Program-made: the position numbers and the translations under genes
Assembly (NCBI GenBank): GCA_030432315.1
Contig: JAUIHM010000007.1
Coordinates: forward strand, 1 to 61,577
Direction of reading: 5' to 3'
Source: Alphaproteobacteria bacterium
GTDB lineage: Bacteria > Pseudomonadota > Alphaproteobacteria > Rhodobacterales > Rhodobacteraceae
DNA length: 61,577 nucleotides
Part shown: positions 25,551 through 35,271 of the stretch, piece by piece
Numbering within the stretch: the first letter of the stretch is position 1
Layout of the letters: each line of letters opens with the position of its first letter
Notes under the pieces: model-generated
The model's database searches: none
Seen by the model: the letters and a program-made list of their open reading frames with translations, nothing else
Told to the model about the DNA's origin: nothing

Positions 25551-26792
25551 GTGGATGCGCGGTTGAACGGAGAGGAAGGCGGCGCATCGAACGGCGCAGG
25601 ACCGATGGCGCTGTTTCTGATCTTCCTGCGCCTCGGGCTGACGTCCTTCGGTGGGCCGGTCGCGCATCTGGGATACTTTCGCACCGAGTTTGTCGCCCGG
25701 CGGCGCTGGTTCAGTGACGCATCCTATGCCGATCTGGTTGCGCTCTGCCAGTTCCTGCCAGGGCCGGCGTCGAGCCAGGTTGGCTTTGCAATCGGTTTGA
25801 TCCGCAACGGCTGGCCGGGTGGCATCATGGCCTGGGCGGGCTTTACCCTGCCTTCGGCGGTGCTGATGCTGGTGTTCGCCCATGGGGCGAATGTCGTTGA
25901 AGGACCGTTTGCTGAAGGCGTCATTGGAGGGTTGAAAATCCTCGCCGTCGCGGTGGTGGGGCACGCGTTGCTGGGGATGGGGCGCAGTCTGTGTCCGGAT
26001 CGCCCGCGTTTGGCACTGGCGCTGGCCGCGCTTCTGCTGCTTTCGGTCTGGCACGCGCCACTGGCGCAGATCGTGGTGATCGGCATTGGCGCGGCAGTGG
26101 GTCTGGCATCGGGATTTGGCCGGAAAGACGTGCCGGTTTCGACCGGTGTCGCCGGGGGCACCGCATTGGTTCGGACCTGGGGCCCGGCCTGGATTCTGCT
26201 GACGGTTGCGATCTTCGTCGCCGGGCCACTGCTGCTGACTTTCGGTGTCGGAGGACAGGGTTTAGCGCTGTTCGATGCCTTTTTCCGGGCAGGATCTCTG
26301 GTGTTTGGCGGTGGGCATGTGGTGCTGCCGTTGCTGAAAAGCGCGGTTGTCGGGCCGGGATGGGTGACACCGGAGCAGTTCCTTGCCGGGTATGGCGCCG
26401 CGCAGGCATTGCCCGGGCCGCTGTTCACTTTTGCCGCCTTTCTGGGCGCCAGCGCCGGGCCGGAACCGAACGGAATTGCCGGAGCGCTGGTTGCACTCGC
26501 CGGAGTGTCGCTGCCGGGACTGCTGCTCGTTGCGGGCTTTCTGCCGTTTTGGGACCGGTTCCGCGCCTGGCCGGCGGCGCGGTCGGTACTCGCCGGTGTA
26601 AATGCCGCGGTGGTCGGGGTTCTGGCGGCGGCATTCCATGACCCTGTGTTCGTCGGCGGGATACGCGATCCGCTTGACTTTGCAATCGCATCAGTCGCAT
26701 TTTTTGCACTTGTTGTCTGGCGCCTGCCGGTGTGGTGGGTTGTGGCCGGAACTGCGCTGGCCGGAGGACTGTCAGGTGTCGCTGGACTCTAA
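25551..26792 (+). CDS. chrA: chromate transporter family protein (ChrA-like)
   Basis: A CHR-family membrane transporter of about 413 residues with two CHR halves. Half 1 has LGLTSFGGPVAHLGYF and FLPGPASSQVGFAIG; half 2 has AGSLVFGGGHVVLPLL and ALPGPLFTFAAFLG. Around ten hydrophobic segments are visible. The family exports chromate or related oxyanions in exchange; the true substrate cannot be read here. The start is uncertain: GTG at 25551 has AGGGA 5 nt upstream, and ATG at 25605 is the minimal alternative. The mtgA gene follows after 21 bp, so the two may be cotranscribed. Confidence 0.88.
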   Translation: MDARLNGEEGGASNGAGPMALFLIFLRLGLTSFGGPVAHLGYFRTEFVARRRWFSDASYADLVALCQFLPGPASSQVGFAIGLIRNGWPGGIMAWAGFTLPSAVLMLVFAHGANVVEGPFAEGVIGGLKILAVAVVGHALLGMGRSLCPDRPRLALALAALLLLSVWHAPLAQIVVIGIGAAVGLASGFGRKDVPVSTGVAGGTALVRTWGPAWILLTVAIFVAGPLLLTFGVGGQGLALFDAFFRAGSLVFGGGHVVLPLLKSAVVGPGWVTPEQFLAGYGAAQALPGPLFTFAAFLGASAGPEPNGIAGALVALAGVSLPGLLLVAGFLPFWDRFRAWPAARSVLAGVNAAVVGVLAAAFHDPVFVGGIRDPLDFAIASVAFFALVVWRLPVWWVVAGTALAGGLSGVAGL

Positions 26793-26813
26793 AAAGAACC
26801 GCAGCGGGTTGCC

Positions 26814-27524
26814 TTGGCGCGTGCTGCGTCGGCTACGCGGCTGAGCCGGGTGCGGTTGTTTCGGCGCCTTTGGCGCAGGATTGTTTGCGTTATGGTTGTA
26901 TGCGTTCTGATCTGCGCCATGGCGGTGCTGTTGTTTCGCTGGGTCAATCCGCCGCTGACATATTATATGGCACGGGAGTGGGCCCGGCTTGGAGAAATCG
27001 AACAGGTGTGGGTTCCGATCGAGGCAATGTCGCCATATCTTCCCCGCTCCGCAGCTGCAGCCGAAGATGCGAATTTTTGCAGACATCCTGGCTTTGATGT
27101 CGAGGGCATCCGGGCGGCCTTTGCCGACAGGTCCCGGCTGCGCGGCGGGTCAACCATCAGTCAGCAGGTCGCCAAGAACGTTTTCCTGTGGCCGGGGCGG
27201 ACGTGGCTGCGCAAAGGCCTCGAGGCGGGATTCGCGGTGCTCATCGAACTTTTCTGGCCGAAACGGCGGATCATGGAGGTTTACCTGAACGTTGCGGAAA
27301 TGGGCGAGGGCGTGTTCGGCGTACAGGCGGCGGCAGAGCGATACTGGGGTATCGACGCAGCAGTTCTGGGCCCGCAGCGGTCGGGCCGGCTGATGGCCGT
27401 TTTGCCCTCACCCAAGCGCCGTTCTCCGGTTTCAGGATCAGGCTGGATCAATACGCGGGGGCGTGCGATCGAGCGGGGAGCGGAAACTATCCGCCAGGAC
27501 GGACGCGCCGACTGTTTTTCGTGA
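26814..27524 (+). CDS. mtgA: monofunctional peptidoglycan glycosyltransferase
   Basis: A GT51 enzyme of about 236 residues that polymerises lipid II into glycan strands at the inner membrane. One N-terminal membrane helix is at about 22-43 (IVCVMVVCVLICAMAVLLF). The GT51 motifs are AAEDANFCRHPGFD (catalytic Glu), GGSTISQQVAKN, KRRIMEVYLNVAEMG and a later AERYWG. No transpeptidase domain follows, as expected for MtgA. The start is TTG at 26814 or GTG at 26850; neither has a strong ribosome site. Length matches the family. Confidence 0.92.
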   Translation: MARAASATRLSRVRLFRRLWRRIVCVMVVCVLICAMAVLLFRWVNPPLTYYMAREWARLGEIEQVWVPIEAMSPYLPRSAAAAEDANFCRHPGFDVEGIRAAFADRSRLRGGSTISQQVAKNVFLWPGRTWLRKGLEAGFAVLIELFWPKRRIMEVYLNVAEMGEGVFGVQAAAERYWGIDAAVLGPQRSGRLMAVLPSPKRRSPVSGSGWINTRGRAIERGAETIRQDGRADCFS

Positions 27525-27610
27525 CACAAATGTTTCGGGGGACGGTGGTCCGGGTTGAAAACCTGCCGTCCAGGAATGATAAGGTGGAACTGACTTAAGA
27601 AGGGTCGATA

Positions 27611-28276
27611 ATGCGCCGTCTCTATCATCAGCCGCTTTCGCCGTTTTGCCGGAAAATCCGGCTGGTGTTGGCTGAAAAGAAAATCGAAGTGGAACTGGTT
27701 GAGGAGAAGCCCTGGGAAGCCCGGATGGACTTCCTGCGTCTCAATCCCGCCCAGCAGGTTCCGGTGCTGAGAATCGACGGTTTGGTTCTGGCAGATTCCA
27801 ATGCGATTTTCGAGTATATCGAAGAGAAGTACCCTGAACCGCACCTTCTGCCGGAGACGGCTGAGGGTCGCGCAGAAGCGCGACGCCTGGTCGGGTGGTT
27901 CGACGACAAGTTTCATCGGGAAGTAACCGCGAACCTGCTGTACGAGCGGGTCAACAAGAAGCTGTCGCGGTCCGGGCATCCTTCGAGCGAAAACATCAAG
28001 CTCGGTATGAAGAATATCAAGCTTCACCTCGACTACATTGGCTGGCTGATGGAGCAGCGGCGCTGGCTGGCCGGTGACACGCTGACAATCGCCGATTTCG
28101 CGGCGGCGGCGCATCTTTCCTGTCTGGACTATGTCAAGGACGTGGACTGGAGCCGCAATGCCGGGCTGCATGAGTGGTATTCCAAGATCAAATCGCGTCC
28201 CGCGTTCCGGTCGATCCTGGCCGACCTGGTTCCGGGCTTCACACCGCCACAGCATTACGCCGACCTGGATTTTTGA
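27611..28276 (+). CDS. fzlA: GST-fold protein, probable FtsZ-binding FzlA
   Basis: A 221-residue glutathione S-transferase-fold protein. The N-terminus ([20 protein letters not shown], then [13 protein letters not shown] and [10 protein letters not shown]) resembles FzlA of Caulobacter, which binds FtsZ filaments and is needed for constriction in alphaproteobacteria. The C-terminal domain has [21 protein letters not shown] and [10 protein letters not shown]. Standing directly before queG (1 bp gap) fits many related genomes. The alternative is an ordinary GST; the FzlA call rests on sequence resemblance and context. Confidence 0.75.
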   Translation: MRRLYHQPLSPFCRKIRLVLAEKKIEVELVEEKPWEARMDFLRLNPAQQVPVLRIDGLVLADSNAIFEYIEEKYPEPHLLPETAEGRAEARRLVGWFDDKFHREVTANLLYERVNKKLSRSGHPSSENIKLGMKNIKLHLDYIGWLMEQRRWLAGDTLTIADFAAAAHLSCLDYVKDVDWSRNAGLHEWYSKIKSRPAFRSILADLVPGFTPPQHYADLDF

Positions 28277-28277
28277 C

Positions 28278-29387
28278 ATGGGCGTGGCCGGTCGCAGCGA
28301 CCTGGTTCGGCAGATCAGGGAGCGCGCGACCACGGAAGGCTTCAGCTCGGTGGGGATTTGCGATCCCGGTTCCATCCCTGAAGCTCCAGCGCGGCTGGGC
28401 GAGTTTCTTGAAAACGGCCGGCACGGCACCATGGGTTGGATGGCGGAGCGGGTGACCTGGCGTGGCAACCCCAGGGCGCTCTGGCCGGAAGCGCGCTCCG
28501 TGGTGATGCTCGCGGAACTCTATACGCCGAAGTATGACCCGCTTGACCTCCTGCAACGGCCGGAGCGCGGGTCAATCAGTGTGTATGCGCGGGGGCAGGA
28601 CTATCACGATCTGGTGAAAAAGCGCCTGAAACGGCTGGGACGGTGGCTGGTTTCCGAAACAGGTGCGCAGATCAAGGTGTTCGTCGATACGGCGCCGGTG
28701 ATGGAAAAGCCGCTGGCGCAGGCGGCAGGTCTGGGTTGGCAGGGCAAGCATACCAACCTGCTGAGCCGCGACATCGGCAACTGGTTCTTTCTCGGATCGG
28801 TTTTCACGGATCTGGAACTGCCGGTGGATCGACCTGAGGTGGATCACTGTGGATCGTGTACCGCCTGTCTCGATGTCTGTCCGACCCGGGCTTTCCCGGA
28901 ACCCTACAAGCTCGACGCGCGGCGGTGCATATCCTATTTGACAATCGAGCATGCGGGACCGGTTGACGAAGAAATGCGTGCGGCGCTGGGCAACCGGATC
29001 TATGGCTGCGACGACTGTCTGGCGGTCTGTCCGTGGAACAAGTTTGCGGCGACGGCGCATGAGGCAGGCTACTGGGCACGGGTGGAACAGATGTGTCCGA
29101 AGCTGGAGCATTTGGTATCCCTTGACGATGCCGGATTTCGTCAGGTGTTTCGCGGATCGCCGATCAAACGGATCGGGCGCAACAGGTTCGTCCGCAACGT
29201 GCTCTATGCCATCGGCAATTCGCGGGACGCGTCCCTGCTGGAGGCTGCCCGGGCGCTCGAAGCAGATCCGGACCCGGTTGTGCGCGACGCTGCGGCCTGG
29301 GCGGTTCGGCGGCTCAGCGCAGAGACTGAAGCCGTTGGCGCGCGACTGCGGCCAGTTGCCCGTCGGGATAAAGATCAATCAGCCTGA
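28278..29387 (+). CDS. queG: epoxyqueuosine reductase QueG
   Basis: A 369-residue cobalamin-dependent iron-sulfur enzyme for the last step of queuosine tRNA modification. Two 4Fe-4S motifs are visible: [12 protein letters not shown] (C191, C194, C197, C201) and [13 protein letters not shown] (C244, C247, C251). An upstream conserved block is [25 protein letters not shown]. The C-terminal HEAT-like part (about 320-350) includes [12 protein letters not shown]. The ATG at 28278 sits 1 bp after the fzlA stop; longer in-frame starts run into fzlA. Its 3' end overlaps the convergent TPR gene by 74 bp. Confidence 0.95.
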   Translation: MGVAGRSDLVRQIRERATTEGFSSVGICDPGSIPEAPARLGEFLENGRHGTMGWMAERVTWRGNPRALWPEARSVVMLAELYTPKYDPLDLLQRPERGSISVYARGQDYHDLVKKRLKRLGRWLVSETGAQIKVFVDTAPVMEKPLAQAAGLGWQGKHTNLLSRDIGNWFFLGSVFTDLELPVDRPEVDHCGSCTACLDVCPTRAFPEPYKLDARRCISYLTIEHAGPVDEEMRAALGNRIYGCDDCLAVCPWNKFAATAHEAGYWARVEQMCPKLEHLVSLDDAGFRQVFRGSPIKRIGRNRFVRNVLYAIGNSRDASLLEAARALEADPDPVVRDAAAWAVRRLSAETEAVGARLRPVARRDKDQSA

Positions 29388-30075
29388 ACAGGGTGTCGGA
29401 TGCCGCGGAGACATCTCCGAGTGCGGCGTCTGCTTCTGCCAGCTGCAGCAGGCCGTACGGCTGGTCCGGGTCAATCTCTAGCGCGCGTGTCGCGGCGGCG
29501 CGGGCTTCTTTGTATTTGCCGGTTTCCTGCAGGGCAGCGGCAAGAAACGCCTGCACCCCTGCATCGTCCGGACGCTTCTCGATGACCGGGCCGATTGTGG
29601 CAAGGGCGGCGGGCCAGTCACCGAGAGCGGCCTCGGCGCGGGCACGCAGGATGACCGTATCAGGACCGGGCACGAGCAGGGTTTCCGCCTGACGCAGCGC
29701 TTCCAGTGTAAGGTCGGGCCGACCGGCGTCGAGCCAAAGGCGGGCGCCGTCAGTGAAAACGGTGGCGCGCAGGACGGCATCCATCGCCCGGTTGGGATTT
29801 TCTGCAATCCCGGTGAGGATGCGGGCGGCGGTTGCCGTTGCACCCATCGCTTCGAGGGCGGAGGCTTCACACAGCCGCGCAGCGACGCCGCCGCCAGTGC
29901 GGTACCAGAAGGCGGCATCCTCGCGGGCCGTTTCCGGGTTCTCTGCAATGGCACTTCTGCAGGTCTCTGCCGAGGTGATGTCAGCGGAAGCGGCACCGGC
30001 ACCGCAGAGCAGAAAAAGCAAGAAAATGCTTCGCAGGACAAGGTGCAGTCCGTATTCAGGGTCTGGCGCGCGCAT
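29314..30075 (-). CDS. exported TPR-repeat protein
   Basis: A 253-residue protein with a signal peptide (about 1-31, [19 protein letters not shown]) and TPR-like helices from about 60 to the end. The clearest repeats are [34 protein letters not shown] and [31 protein letters not shown]. It is a likely periplasmic scaffold of unknown partner. The ATG at 30075 was chosen because it gives a signal peptide; a longer open frame overlaps the divergent SDR gene. The two genes are divergent with 11 bp between start codons. Confidence 0.75.
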   Translation of the reverse strand: MRAPDPEYGLHLVLRSIFLLFLLCGAGAASADITSAETCRSAIAENPETAREDAAFWYRTGGGVAARLCEASALEAMGATATAARILTGIAENPNRAMDAVLRATVFTDGARLWLDAGRPDLTLEALRQAETLLVPGPDTVILRARAEAALGDWPAALATIGPVIEKRPDDAGVQAFLAAALQETGKYKEARAAATRALEIDPDQPYGLLQLAEADAALGDVSAASDTLFRLIDLYPDGQLAAVARQRLQSLR

Positions 30076-30086
30076 GGGGTATTTCG

Positions 30087-30935
30087 ATGATCTCTTCAAC
30101 TCTCCTGACATTCGGACATGGCTACTCGGCGGAGGCATTCGCTGCAAGCCTCCAGCCAGATTGGCAGGTCTTCGGAACGACGCGTTCTGCGGAGAAGTGG
30201 GTTGGCCTGCGGCAGGGAGGCATCGTTCCGGTAAACTGGGCGGATCGTGCCGCGGTTCTGGAGGCGATCGGGTCCGCCAGTCACGTCCTGGTGTCCGCTC
30301 CGCCGACCGACGACGGAGACCCGGTGCTGGCCGCGTACGGCGATGCGCTGCGCGCGGCTTCTCCCGCCTGGGTGGGATACCTCTCAACCACCGGGGTCTA
30401 TGGCGACCGGCAGGGGGGCTGGGTGGATGAAACCACACCGGTTCAGCCGCTCAGCGACCGCGGGCGACGCAGGGTCGCAGCTGAGCAGGAGTGGCTCGAC
30501 AGCGGTCTACCCGTCCATGTCTTTCGGCTCGCCGGGATCTATGGGCCGGGACGAAATGCGCTCGAGCGGCTGCGGTCCGGGCAGGCGCGGCGGGTTTTCC
30601 GGCCAGGCCAGATTTTTTGCCGCATTCATCGCGACGATATCGCGCAGGCGCTTCGTGCATCGTCTGAACGGCCAAATCCGGGACGGGTCTACAATCTCGC
30701 TGACGACGTGCCTGCGCCCCCCCAGGACGTTGTCGAATTTGCAGCCGAACTGCTCGGGATCGAGCCACCGGAACTGGTGGCATTCGCGGAGGCAGATCTT
30801 TCACCGATGGCACTGTCGTTCTATCGGGAGTCGAAAAAGGTCTGCAACAGGCGTCTCAAAGAGGAGTTGGGCGTGTCGCTCATGTATCCAGGTTACAAAG
30901 AGGGACTTCGGGCGATCCATGCCGCTGAATCGTGA
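30087..30935 (+). CDS. NAD(P)-dependent SDR/epimerase-like protein (YeeZ-like)
   Basis: A 282-residue extended-SDR protein. The Rossmann motif is TFGHGYSAEAFAASL at about 7-21. The active-site region is YLSTTGVYGDRQGGWVDE, and HVFRLAGIYGPGRNALERL and CRIHRDDIAQAL follow. YeeZ-type proteins are predicted nucleotide-sugar-like epimerases of uncertain substrate. A typical YxxxK catalytic pair is not obvious, so the activity is unclear. It is divergent from the TPR gene. Confidence 0.8.
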   Translation: MISSTLLTFGHGYSAEAFAASLQPDWQVFGTTRSAEKWVGLRQGGIVPVNWADRAAVLEAIGSASHVLVSAPPTDDGDPVLAAYGDALRAASPAWVGYLSTTGVYGDRQGGWVDETTPVQPLSDRGRRRVAAEQEWLDSGLPVHVFRLAGIYGPGRNALERLRSGQARRVFRPGQIFCRIHRDDIAQALRASSERPNPGRVYNLADDVPAPPQDVVEFAAELLGIEPPELVAFAEADLSPMALSFYRESKKVCNRRLKEELGVSLMYPGYKEGLRAIHAAES

Positions 30936-31067
30936 GGATACCAGGCAACAATTTCCCATAAACCCGGCCGTATTTGTTTACGGGGTGGAATTTGATCGCG
31001 AGATCGTCCATTGCTTGTCCAAACATTAACAAAGCGCTGAATGCGAGGCGCGATTGAGGTAGGTGGG

Positions 31068-33233
31068 ATGTCGAAGAGACACCTGCGCGCGGGAGTTGCA
31101 GTGATTGCGTTGGCCTCGGCCACGGCAATTGGCGTTGTCCGAAGCGCACCGGCTCAGGAAACGATTCCGCGTCCGAGCCTTACGCTGTACGGCACGACCG
31201 GGCTGATTGACATGCCGAGCGCGCAGTCGCAGCCGGACGGGCAGATTTCCCTCAGCTACAGCCAGTTCGGTGAAACCGCGCGTCGCAACTTCACATTCCA
31301 GATTCTGCCGAGGCTTTCGGGAACCCTGCGGTATTCCTCGATCGAGAACTGGGGCAACAGGGAAGATCCGAGTTACGATCTCTATGACCGCAGTTTCGAT
31401 TTTCAGTTTCAGCTGCTGAAGGAAGACCGCGACGGCTGGCAGCCGGCGGTTGCCATCGGGTTGCGGGATTTTCTGGGAACCGGTGTCTATTCCAGCGAGT
31501 ACCTGGTTGCGACCAAGACCATTCTTGACGATTTTACGGTTACGGGCGGCGTCGGCTGGGGACGGCTCGCGGGCATAGGTGCGGCGGAGAACCCTTTCTG
31601 CGCCATTTCCGATTCCATGTGTGAGCGCGAAAACGATTTTGGCGAGGGTGGCCAGCCGTCGGTCGACACGTATTTCCGGGGTCAGGACGTCGGGGTCTTT
31701 GGCGGTATCGAATGGCGTGCCACCGACAAGTTTACCCTCAAGGCGGAATATTCGTCGGATGTTTACAGCCGTGAGCAGCGGGGTGAAAACGCGAAATTTG
31801 ACCGCAAGTCACCGTTTAATTTTGGTGCCGAGTACCGCTGGTTCGAAGGTGTTACCCTGGGTGCATATTATATGTACGGCGATCAGATCGGCTTCAATGT
31901 CGCACTGAGCGGAAACCCGAACAATCCGATTACGCCACAGGATCTTGGTGCGGGACCGTTGCCGATCAATGCACGCGACATAAATGCCCCTCAGGGCACG
32001 TCCTGGGCCAGCAATCCTGCAGCCCGTGACCAGTTGGCAACGGCGCTGGCGGAGGTGCTGAAATCCGAAGGTGTGGTCCTGGAGCAGTTCGCCAGTGACG
32101 GACGGACGGCCGAGGTTGTGATCATAAACCGGCGGTTCAACCAGGATCCGAAGGCGATCGGGCGTACCGCGCGCGTTCTTACGGTCGCCATGCCGGCATC
32201 GGTTGAGACGTTCCGGATCACCATGGTTCAGGACCAGCTTCGCACGGCGACAACCGTCATCAGCCGTTCGGCGATGGAAGAGCAGGTCAACCGGCCAAAT
32301 GCCGGCGAGGAAAGCTGGGAAACCACCACGTTCGAAGGGGCAATGCCGTCGCTTGGTGCAGACGTATGGCAACGCGATGCCTATCCGGCGTTTATCTGGT
32401 CGGTGATCCCGGCGCCCTACCTTTATCTTTTGACACCGGATGATCCGATACGGCTCGGCCTGAACCTGGAAGTCGGCGGGACGGTGCAGTTTGGTGGCGG
32501 ACTTTCGTTCACCGGTCAGATCAGCCAACCACTGCTGAATGTACCAAAAGATCCGGGTCCGTCAGACAGTGTTCTTGAGCATGTCCGCAGCGATACGCCG
32601 CGCTACTATGCCGATTTTGAACCCAAACTCGCACAGCTGACGCTCGACTACGTTACCAAGCTCAGTGAGGACATCTATGCACGGGCGTCGGTCGGCCAGA
32701 TTGAGCGGATGTTTGGTGGTATCAGTGGCGAAGTGCTCTGGAAACCGGTTGAGCAGAACTGGGGGATCGGGCTTGAACTCAACTATGTCGCACAGCGCGA
32801 TTTCGATGATCCATTCGGCTTTGACTATTATGACTACCAGGTCGCGACGGGGCATGCGTCATTCTACTGGGATACCGGGTTCTACGGATTGCAGACCGAG
32901 ATTGACGCGGGTCGTTATCTTGCAGGGGACTGGGGCGGCACGTTTCGGTTGACGCGGCGGTTTGCCAACGGCTGGGCGGTCGGTGCCTATTTCACCAAGA
33001 CGGATGTTACTGCGGAAGATTTCGGCGAGGGCAGTTTCGACAAGGGTGTGTCGCTGGAAATTCCATTCCGCTGGACCGTTCCGTTTGAGACACGCTCGAC
33101 CAACGACATTGCTCTGACGTCGATTTCCAGGGATGGCGGGGCGCGGCTCGCCGTCGCCAATCGGCTCTATCCGACGGTGCGCAATTTCGACCGAAACTGG
33201 CTGTATCAGAATTGGGGCTCGTTCTGGCAATGA
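31068..33233 (+). CDS. yjbH: YjbH-domain outer-membrane-type exported protein
   Basis: A 721-residue protein with signal peptide (MSKRHLRAGVAVIALASATA, cleavage near APAQE) and YjbH pattern: SLTLYGTTGLIDMPSA, LSYSQFG, then beta-strand-rich repeats ending in an aromatic segment (WLYQNWGSFW). YjbH proteins take part in exopolysaccharide secretion in enterobacteria. The start at 31068 has GGTAGGTGGG just upstream; ATG at 31041 is an alternative that would bury the signal peptide. The stop overlaps the yjbF-like start (ATGA). Confidence 0.85.
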   Translation: MSKRHLRAGVAVIALASATAIGVVRSAPAQETIPRPSLTLYGTTGLIDMPSAQSQPDGQISLSYSQFGETARRNFTFQILPRLSGTLRYSSIENWGNREDPSYDLYDRSFDFQFQLLKEDRDGWQPAVAIGLRDFLGTGVYSSEYLVATKTILDDFTVTGGVGWGRLAGIGAAENPFCAISDSMCERENDFGEGGQPSVDTYFRGQDVGVFGGIEWRATDKFTLKAEYSSDVYSREQRGENAKFDRKSPFNFGAEYRWFEGVTLGAYYMYGDQIGFNVALSGNPNNPITPQDLGAGPLPINARDINAPQGTSWASNPAARDQLATALAEVLKSEGVVLEQFASDGRTAEVVIINRRFNQDPKAIGRTARVLTVAMPASVETFRITMVQDQLRTATTVISRSAMEEQVNRPNAGEESWETTTFEGAMPSLGADVWQRDAYPAFIWSVIPAPYLYLLTPDDPIRLGLNLEVGGTVQFGGGLSFTGQISQPLLNVPKDPGPSDSVLEHVRSDTPRYYADFEPKLAQLTLDYVTKLSEDIYARASVGQIERMFGGISGEVLWKPVEQNWGIGLELNYVAQRDFDDPFGFDYYDYQVATGHASFYWDTGFYGLQTEIDAGRYLAGDWGGTFRLTRRFANGWAVGAYFTKTDVTAEDFGEGSFDKGVSLEIPFRWTVPFETRSTNDIALTSISRDGGARLAVANRLYPTVRNFDRNWLYQNWGSFWQ

Positions 33234-33916
33234 GATACTGGCTTGCAGGCGCTGTTGGTGCCGTATTCTTGCTCTGTGGCTGCACAAACGAGGGCGTAAA
33301 TCCAATATTCAATGCCGCCGTCGAAGAGGTCAATCCGTTCGGTGGCGACGAGGCGCCGGTCGAACCGCAGCAGCAGTTGACCCGGGCAGACGTAACGCGC
33401 TCGGATGTTGCAACCATCCGCGCCCGGCTGGACGGGGACGAAACGGCGACGTATTTGCTGGCTGCGGCGAAGAATGGCCCCTACGTCACCTATTCCTCTG
33501 CCCTTCGGCAGACAATTACACTGGTCGGGTCGCAGGTTACCGAGACGCGTGGATTGGGATACGATTTGCTTTCGGCAGCGTCGAGCCAGCCCGATCCGCT
33601 GACCCGTCCGATCCCGGTTGCGAACTGGCCGGCCGGCGTGACGCGGAGTTACGAGTTTCCGGCCAATTCGCCGAAAGGGCGCGTCGAATCGTTTACCTGC
33701 CGATTCGAAGTCGGCAGCAGGAAAGAGATCGTCATACTCGGGCAACGGCATTCGGGAATTGAAGTCAGTGAGTACTGTCAGGGACCGACGGGCAGCTTCG
33801 AAAATCTGCATTTTGCCGATGTGTCTTCAGGCCGGGTGTGGCGGAGTCTGCAGTGGACCGGGCCGCGCCAGGGGCTGGTCGACGTAGAGATTGTCCTGCC
33901 CTACACGGGGGGCTGA
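33230..33916 (+). CDS. yjbF: YjbF-family lipoprotein
   Basis: A 228-residue predicted lipoprotein. The lipobox LLCGC is at about 14-18 (AVFLLCGCTNEG). The YjbF-type core includes YSSALRQTITLVGSQVTETRGLGYDLL. It is coupled to yjbH by ATGA. In E. coli the order is yjbEFGH; here yjbH precedes yjbF and neither yjbE nor yjbG is seen. It is likely an outer-membrane partner of YjbH in polysaccharide export. Confidence 0.85.
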   Translation: MRYWLAGAVGAVFLLCGCTNEGVNPIFNAAVEEVNPFGGDEAPVEPQQQLTRADVTRSDVATIRARLDGDETATYLLAAAKNGPYVTYSSALRQTITLVGSQVTETRGLGYDLLSAASSQPDPLTRPIPVANWPAGVTRSYEFPANSPKGRVESFTCRFEVGSRKEIVILGQRHSGIEVSEYCQGPTGSFENLHFADVSSGRVWRSLQWTGPRQGLVDVEIVLPYTGG

Positions 33917-34061
33917 CAAGGACATGCGCGGTAGCGCCCGGGTCACGGCCGCATCGCTCTCAAAATCATTGTTCTGATACGACCCGGTGTCGGAATCCCC
34001 ACTTCGATGTCTGCTTTGGATCCAAGGCGAGGCGTGGTGTGTGAGATCGCCGATCCGCCAT

Positions 34062-34090
34062 AAAAAAAGGGCAGCGCGAGAACGCCGCCC
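34062..34090 (-). terminator. intrinsic terminator after the small membrane peptide
   Basis: Read on the minus strand: GGGCGGCG (34090-34083), six-nt loop TTCTCG, CGCTGCCC (34076-34069), then seven T (34068-34062). Stem 8 bp with one A-C mismatch. It lies 72 bp after the small peptide stop. On the plus strand the same hairpin is followed by ATTTT, so it may also stop yjbHF transcripts. Confidence 0.8.
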
Positions 34091-34161
34091 ATTTTAAACT
34101 CAATGCCAGAAAGGGAGCCTAAATCAGATTTGGCTCACTTTCATCGTGCATCACAACGAGA

Positions 34162-34359
34162 TCAGGAATCGTCGTTGGAGATTGCGTAGGCAATAGCGGC
34201 GAGGCCAATAACCGGGATGAGCCAGGCTGCATTGGAACCACCCATTGGTGCCGGTTCGACAACAACCATGGGCTCCTCGGGAGCTTCGAATACGAGGGTG
34301 CCTGCAAAGGCCTGACCGGCAAGCAGGAGCGCTGCCGCGGTGGTCACGATGAGCTTCAT
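34162..34359 (-). CDS. small exported membrane protein
   Basis: A 65-residue peptide with signal peptide (about 1-19, LIVTTAAALLLAGQAFA), a short acidic/Pro linker (APEEPMVVVEPAPMGG) and a C-terminal membrane helix (about 45-60, AAWLIPVIGLAAIAYAI) ending SNDDS. Similar short proteins are common in Rhodobacterales; no function is known. The ribosome site AGGAGGA is among the strongest in the window, and a good terminator follows, so it is probably highly expressed as a single-gene unit. Confidence 0.75.
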   Translation of the reverse strand: MKLIVTTAAALLLAGQAFAGTLVFEAPEEPMVVVEPAPMGGSNAAWLIPVIGLAAIAYAISNDDS

Positions 34360-34504
34360 TTTTGTCCTCCTAAGAGTGCGGGTCTGCGAAACTGCTAACT
34401 CATCCGGACCTGCGATCGGACAAGCTAATGATTGAACTCTAACCAACTTTCCGTAGTGTTTTCAATCACTGATAGAGACCCATTCGATGAAAAATGCAGT
34501 GTTG

Positions 34505-35119
34505 TCAAATTAGCAACACCGGCGTTCCGACCTGCGCACGGTCATAAACTTCGACGATGTGCTCGTTGAAGAGGCCGATACATCCATTCGAAGATTGTCT
34601 GCCAATTTTACGAATATCGTTGGTTCCGTGAATACGATAGGAGGGCCAACCCAGATTCAGCGCCCTGATTCCGAGCGGATTGTCGGGACCAGGCCCTACA
34701 TAACGTGGCAACCCTGGAGTACGCTTCAACATGTTGGCGGTGGGGCGCCATTCCGGGTCCGGGCGTTTCAGAGTAATGGTGGTACGGCCGCGACGTGTGA
34801 GCTGGTCGGTCAGAGGTACTGATGTCGGATAGACGCGGTAGAATCCGTCTGAACCCCAATAGTGGAGGACGCGGTCGTTTGTGTCGCAAAGGATACAATC
34901 GCGGTTTACACTGCTGAAAAAATCCTGCCAGCGCCGCATCCGTAGAGCGGAAATCCGCCGCAACAAGTGCTGCTGATCCTGAGAATCCGGCACATAGTCA
35001 TTCAGAAGGTCTTCGCTGGTAACAGCGTAGGCGGTTCCGCCCAATGACGCGGCGGCGGCTCCGGCAGCAAATCCTGCGAAACCCCTGCGTGTCATTGATG
35101 TGATGTGTCTGCTGGTCAT
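34505..35119 (-). CDS. Tat-exported L,D-transpeptidase (YkuD family)
   Basis: A 204-residue exported YkuD enzyme, expected to form 3-3 crosslinks or attach proteins to peptidoglycan. The twin-arginine signal is MTRRGFAGFAAGAAAASLGG (about 8-27). The active-site region is RIHGTNDIRKIG followed by SSNGCIGLFNEH with the catalytic Cys. ATG at 35119 has GGGAG 5 nt upstream; upstream starts lack this. It has a second paralogue at 35821, but sequence outside the motif is quite different. Confidence 0.87.
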   Translation of the reverse strand: MTSRHITSMTRRGFAGFAAGAAAASLGGTAYAVTSEDLLNDYVPDSQDQQHLLRRISALRMRRWQDFFSSVNRDCILCDTNDRVLHYWGSDGFYRVYPTSVPLTDQLTRRGRTTITLKRPDPEWRPTANMLKRTPGLPRYVGPGPDNPLGIRALNLGWPSYRIHGTNDIRKIGRQSSNGCIGLFNEHIVEVYDRAQVGTPVLLI

Positions 35120-35271
35120 TGGCGCTCCCATGGAGTTCCGGCAATTCAGTCTGATCCTGCATGATACCGCCGTGTGACTTCTGCGGCAACTCGTGCATCG
35201 GGCAAGGCGGGATGACAGTTTCGCGTCCGGGTTGCCTTTCGATTTGAACGCTGTCGCGAAAGCCGTTAAGC

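Noticed and set aside
28131-28277. Longer N-terminus for queG
   Set aside because: It would overlap fzlA by 146 bp; the ATG at 28278 gives the normal N-terminus.
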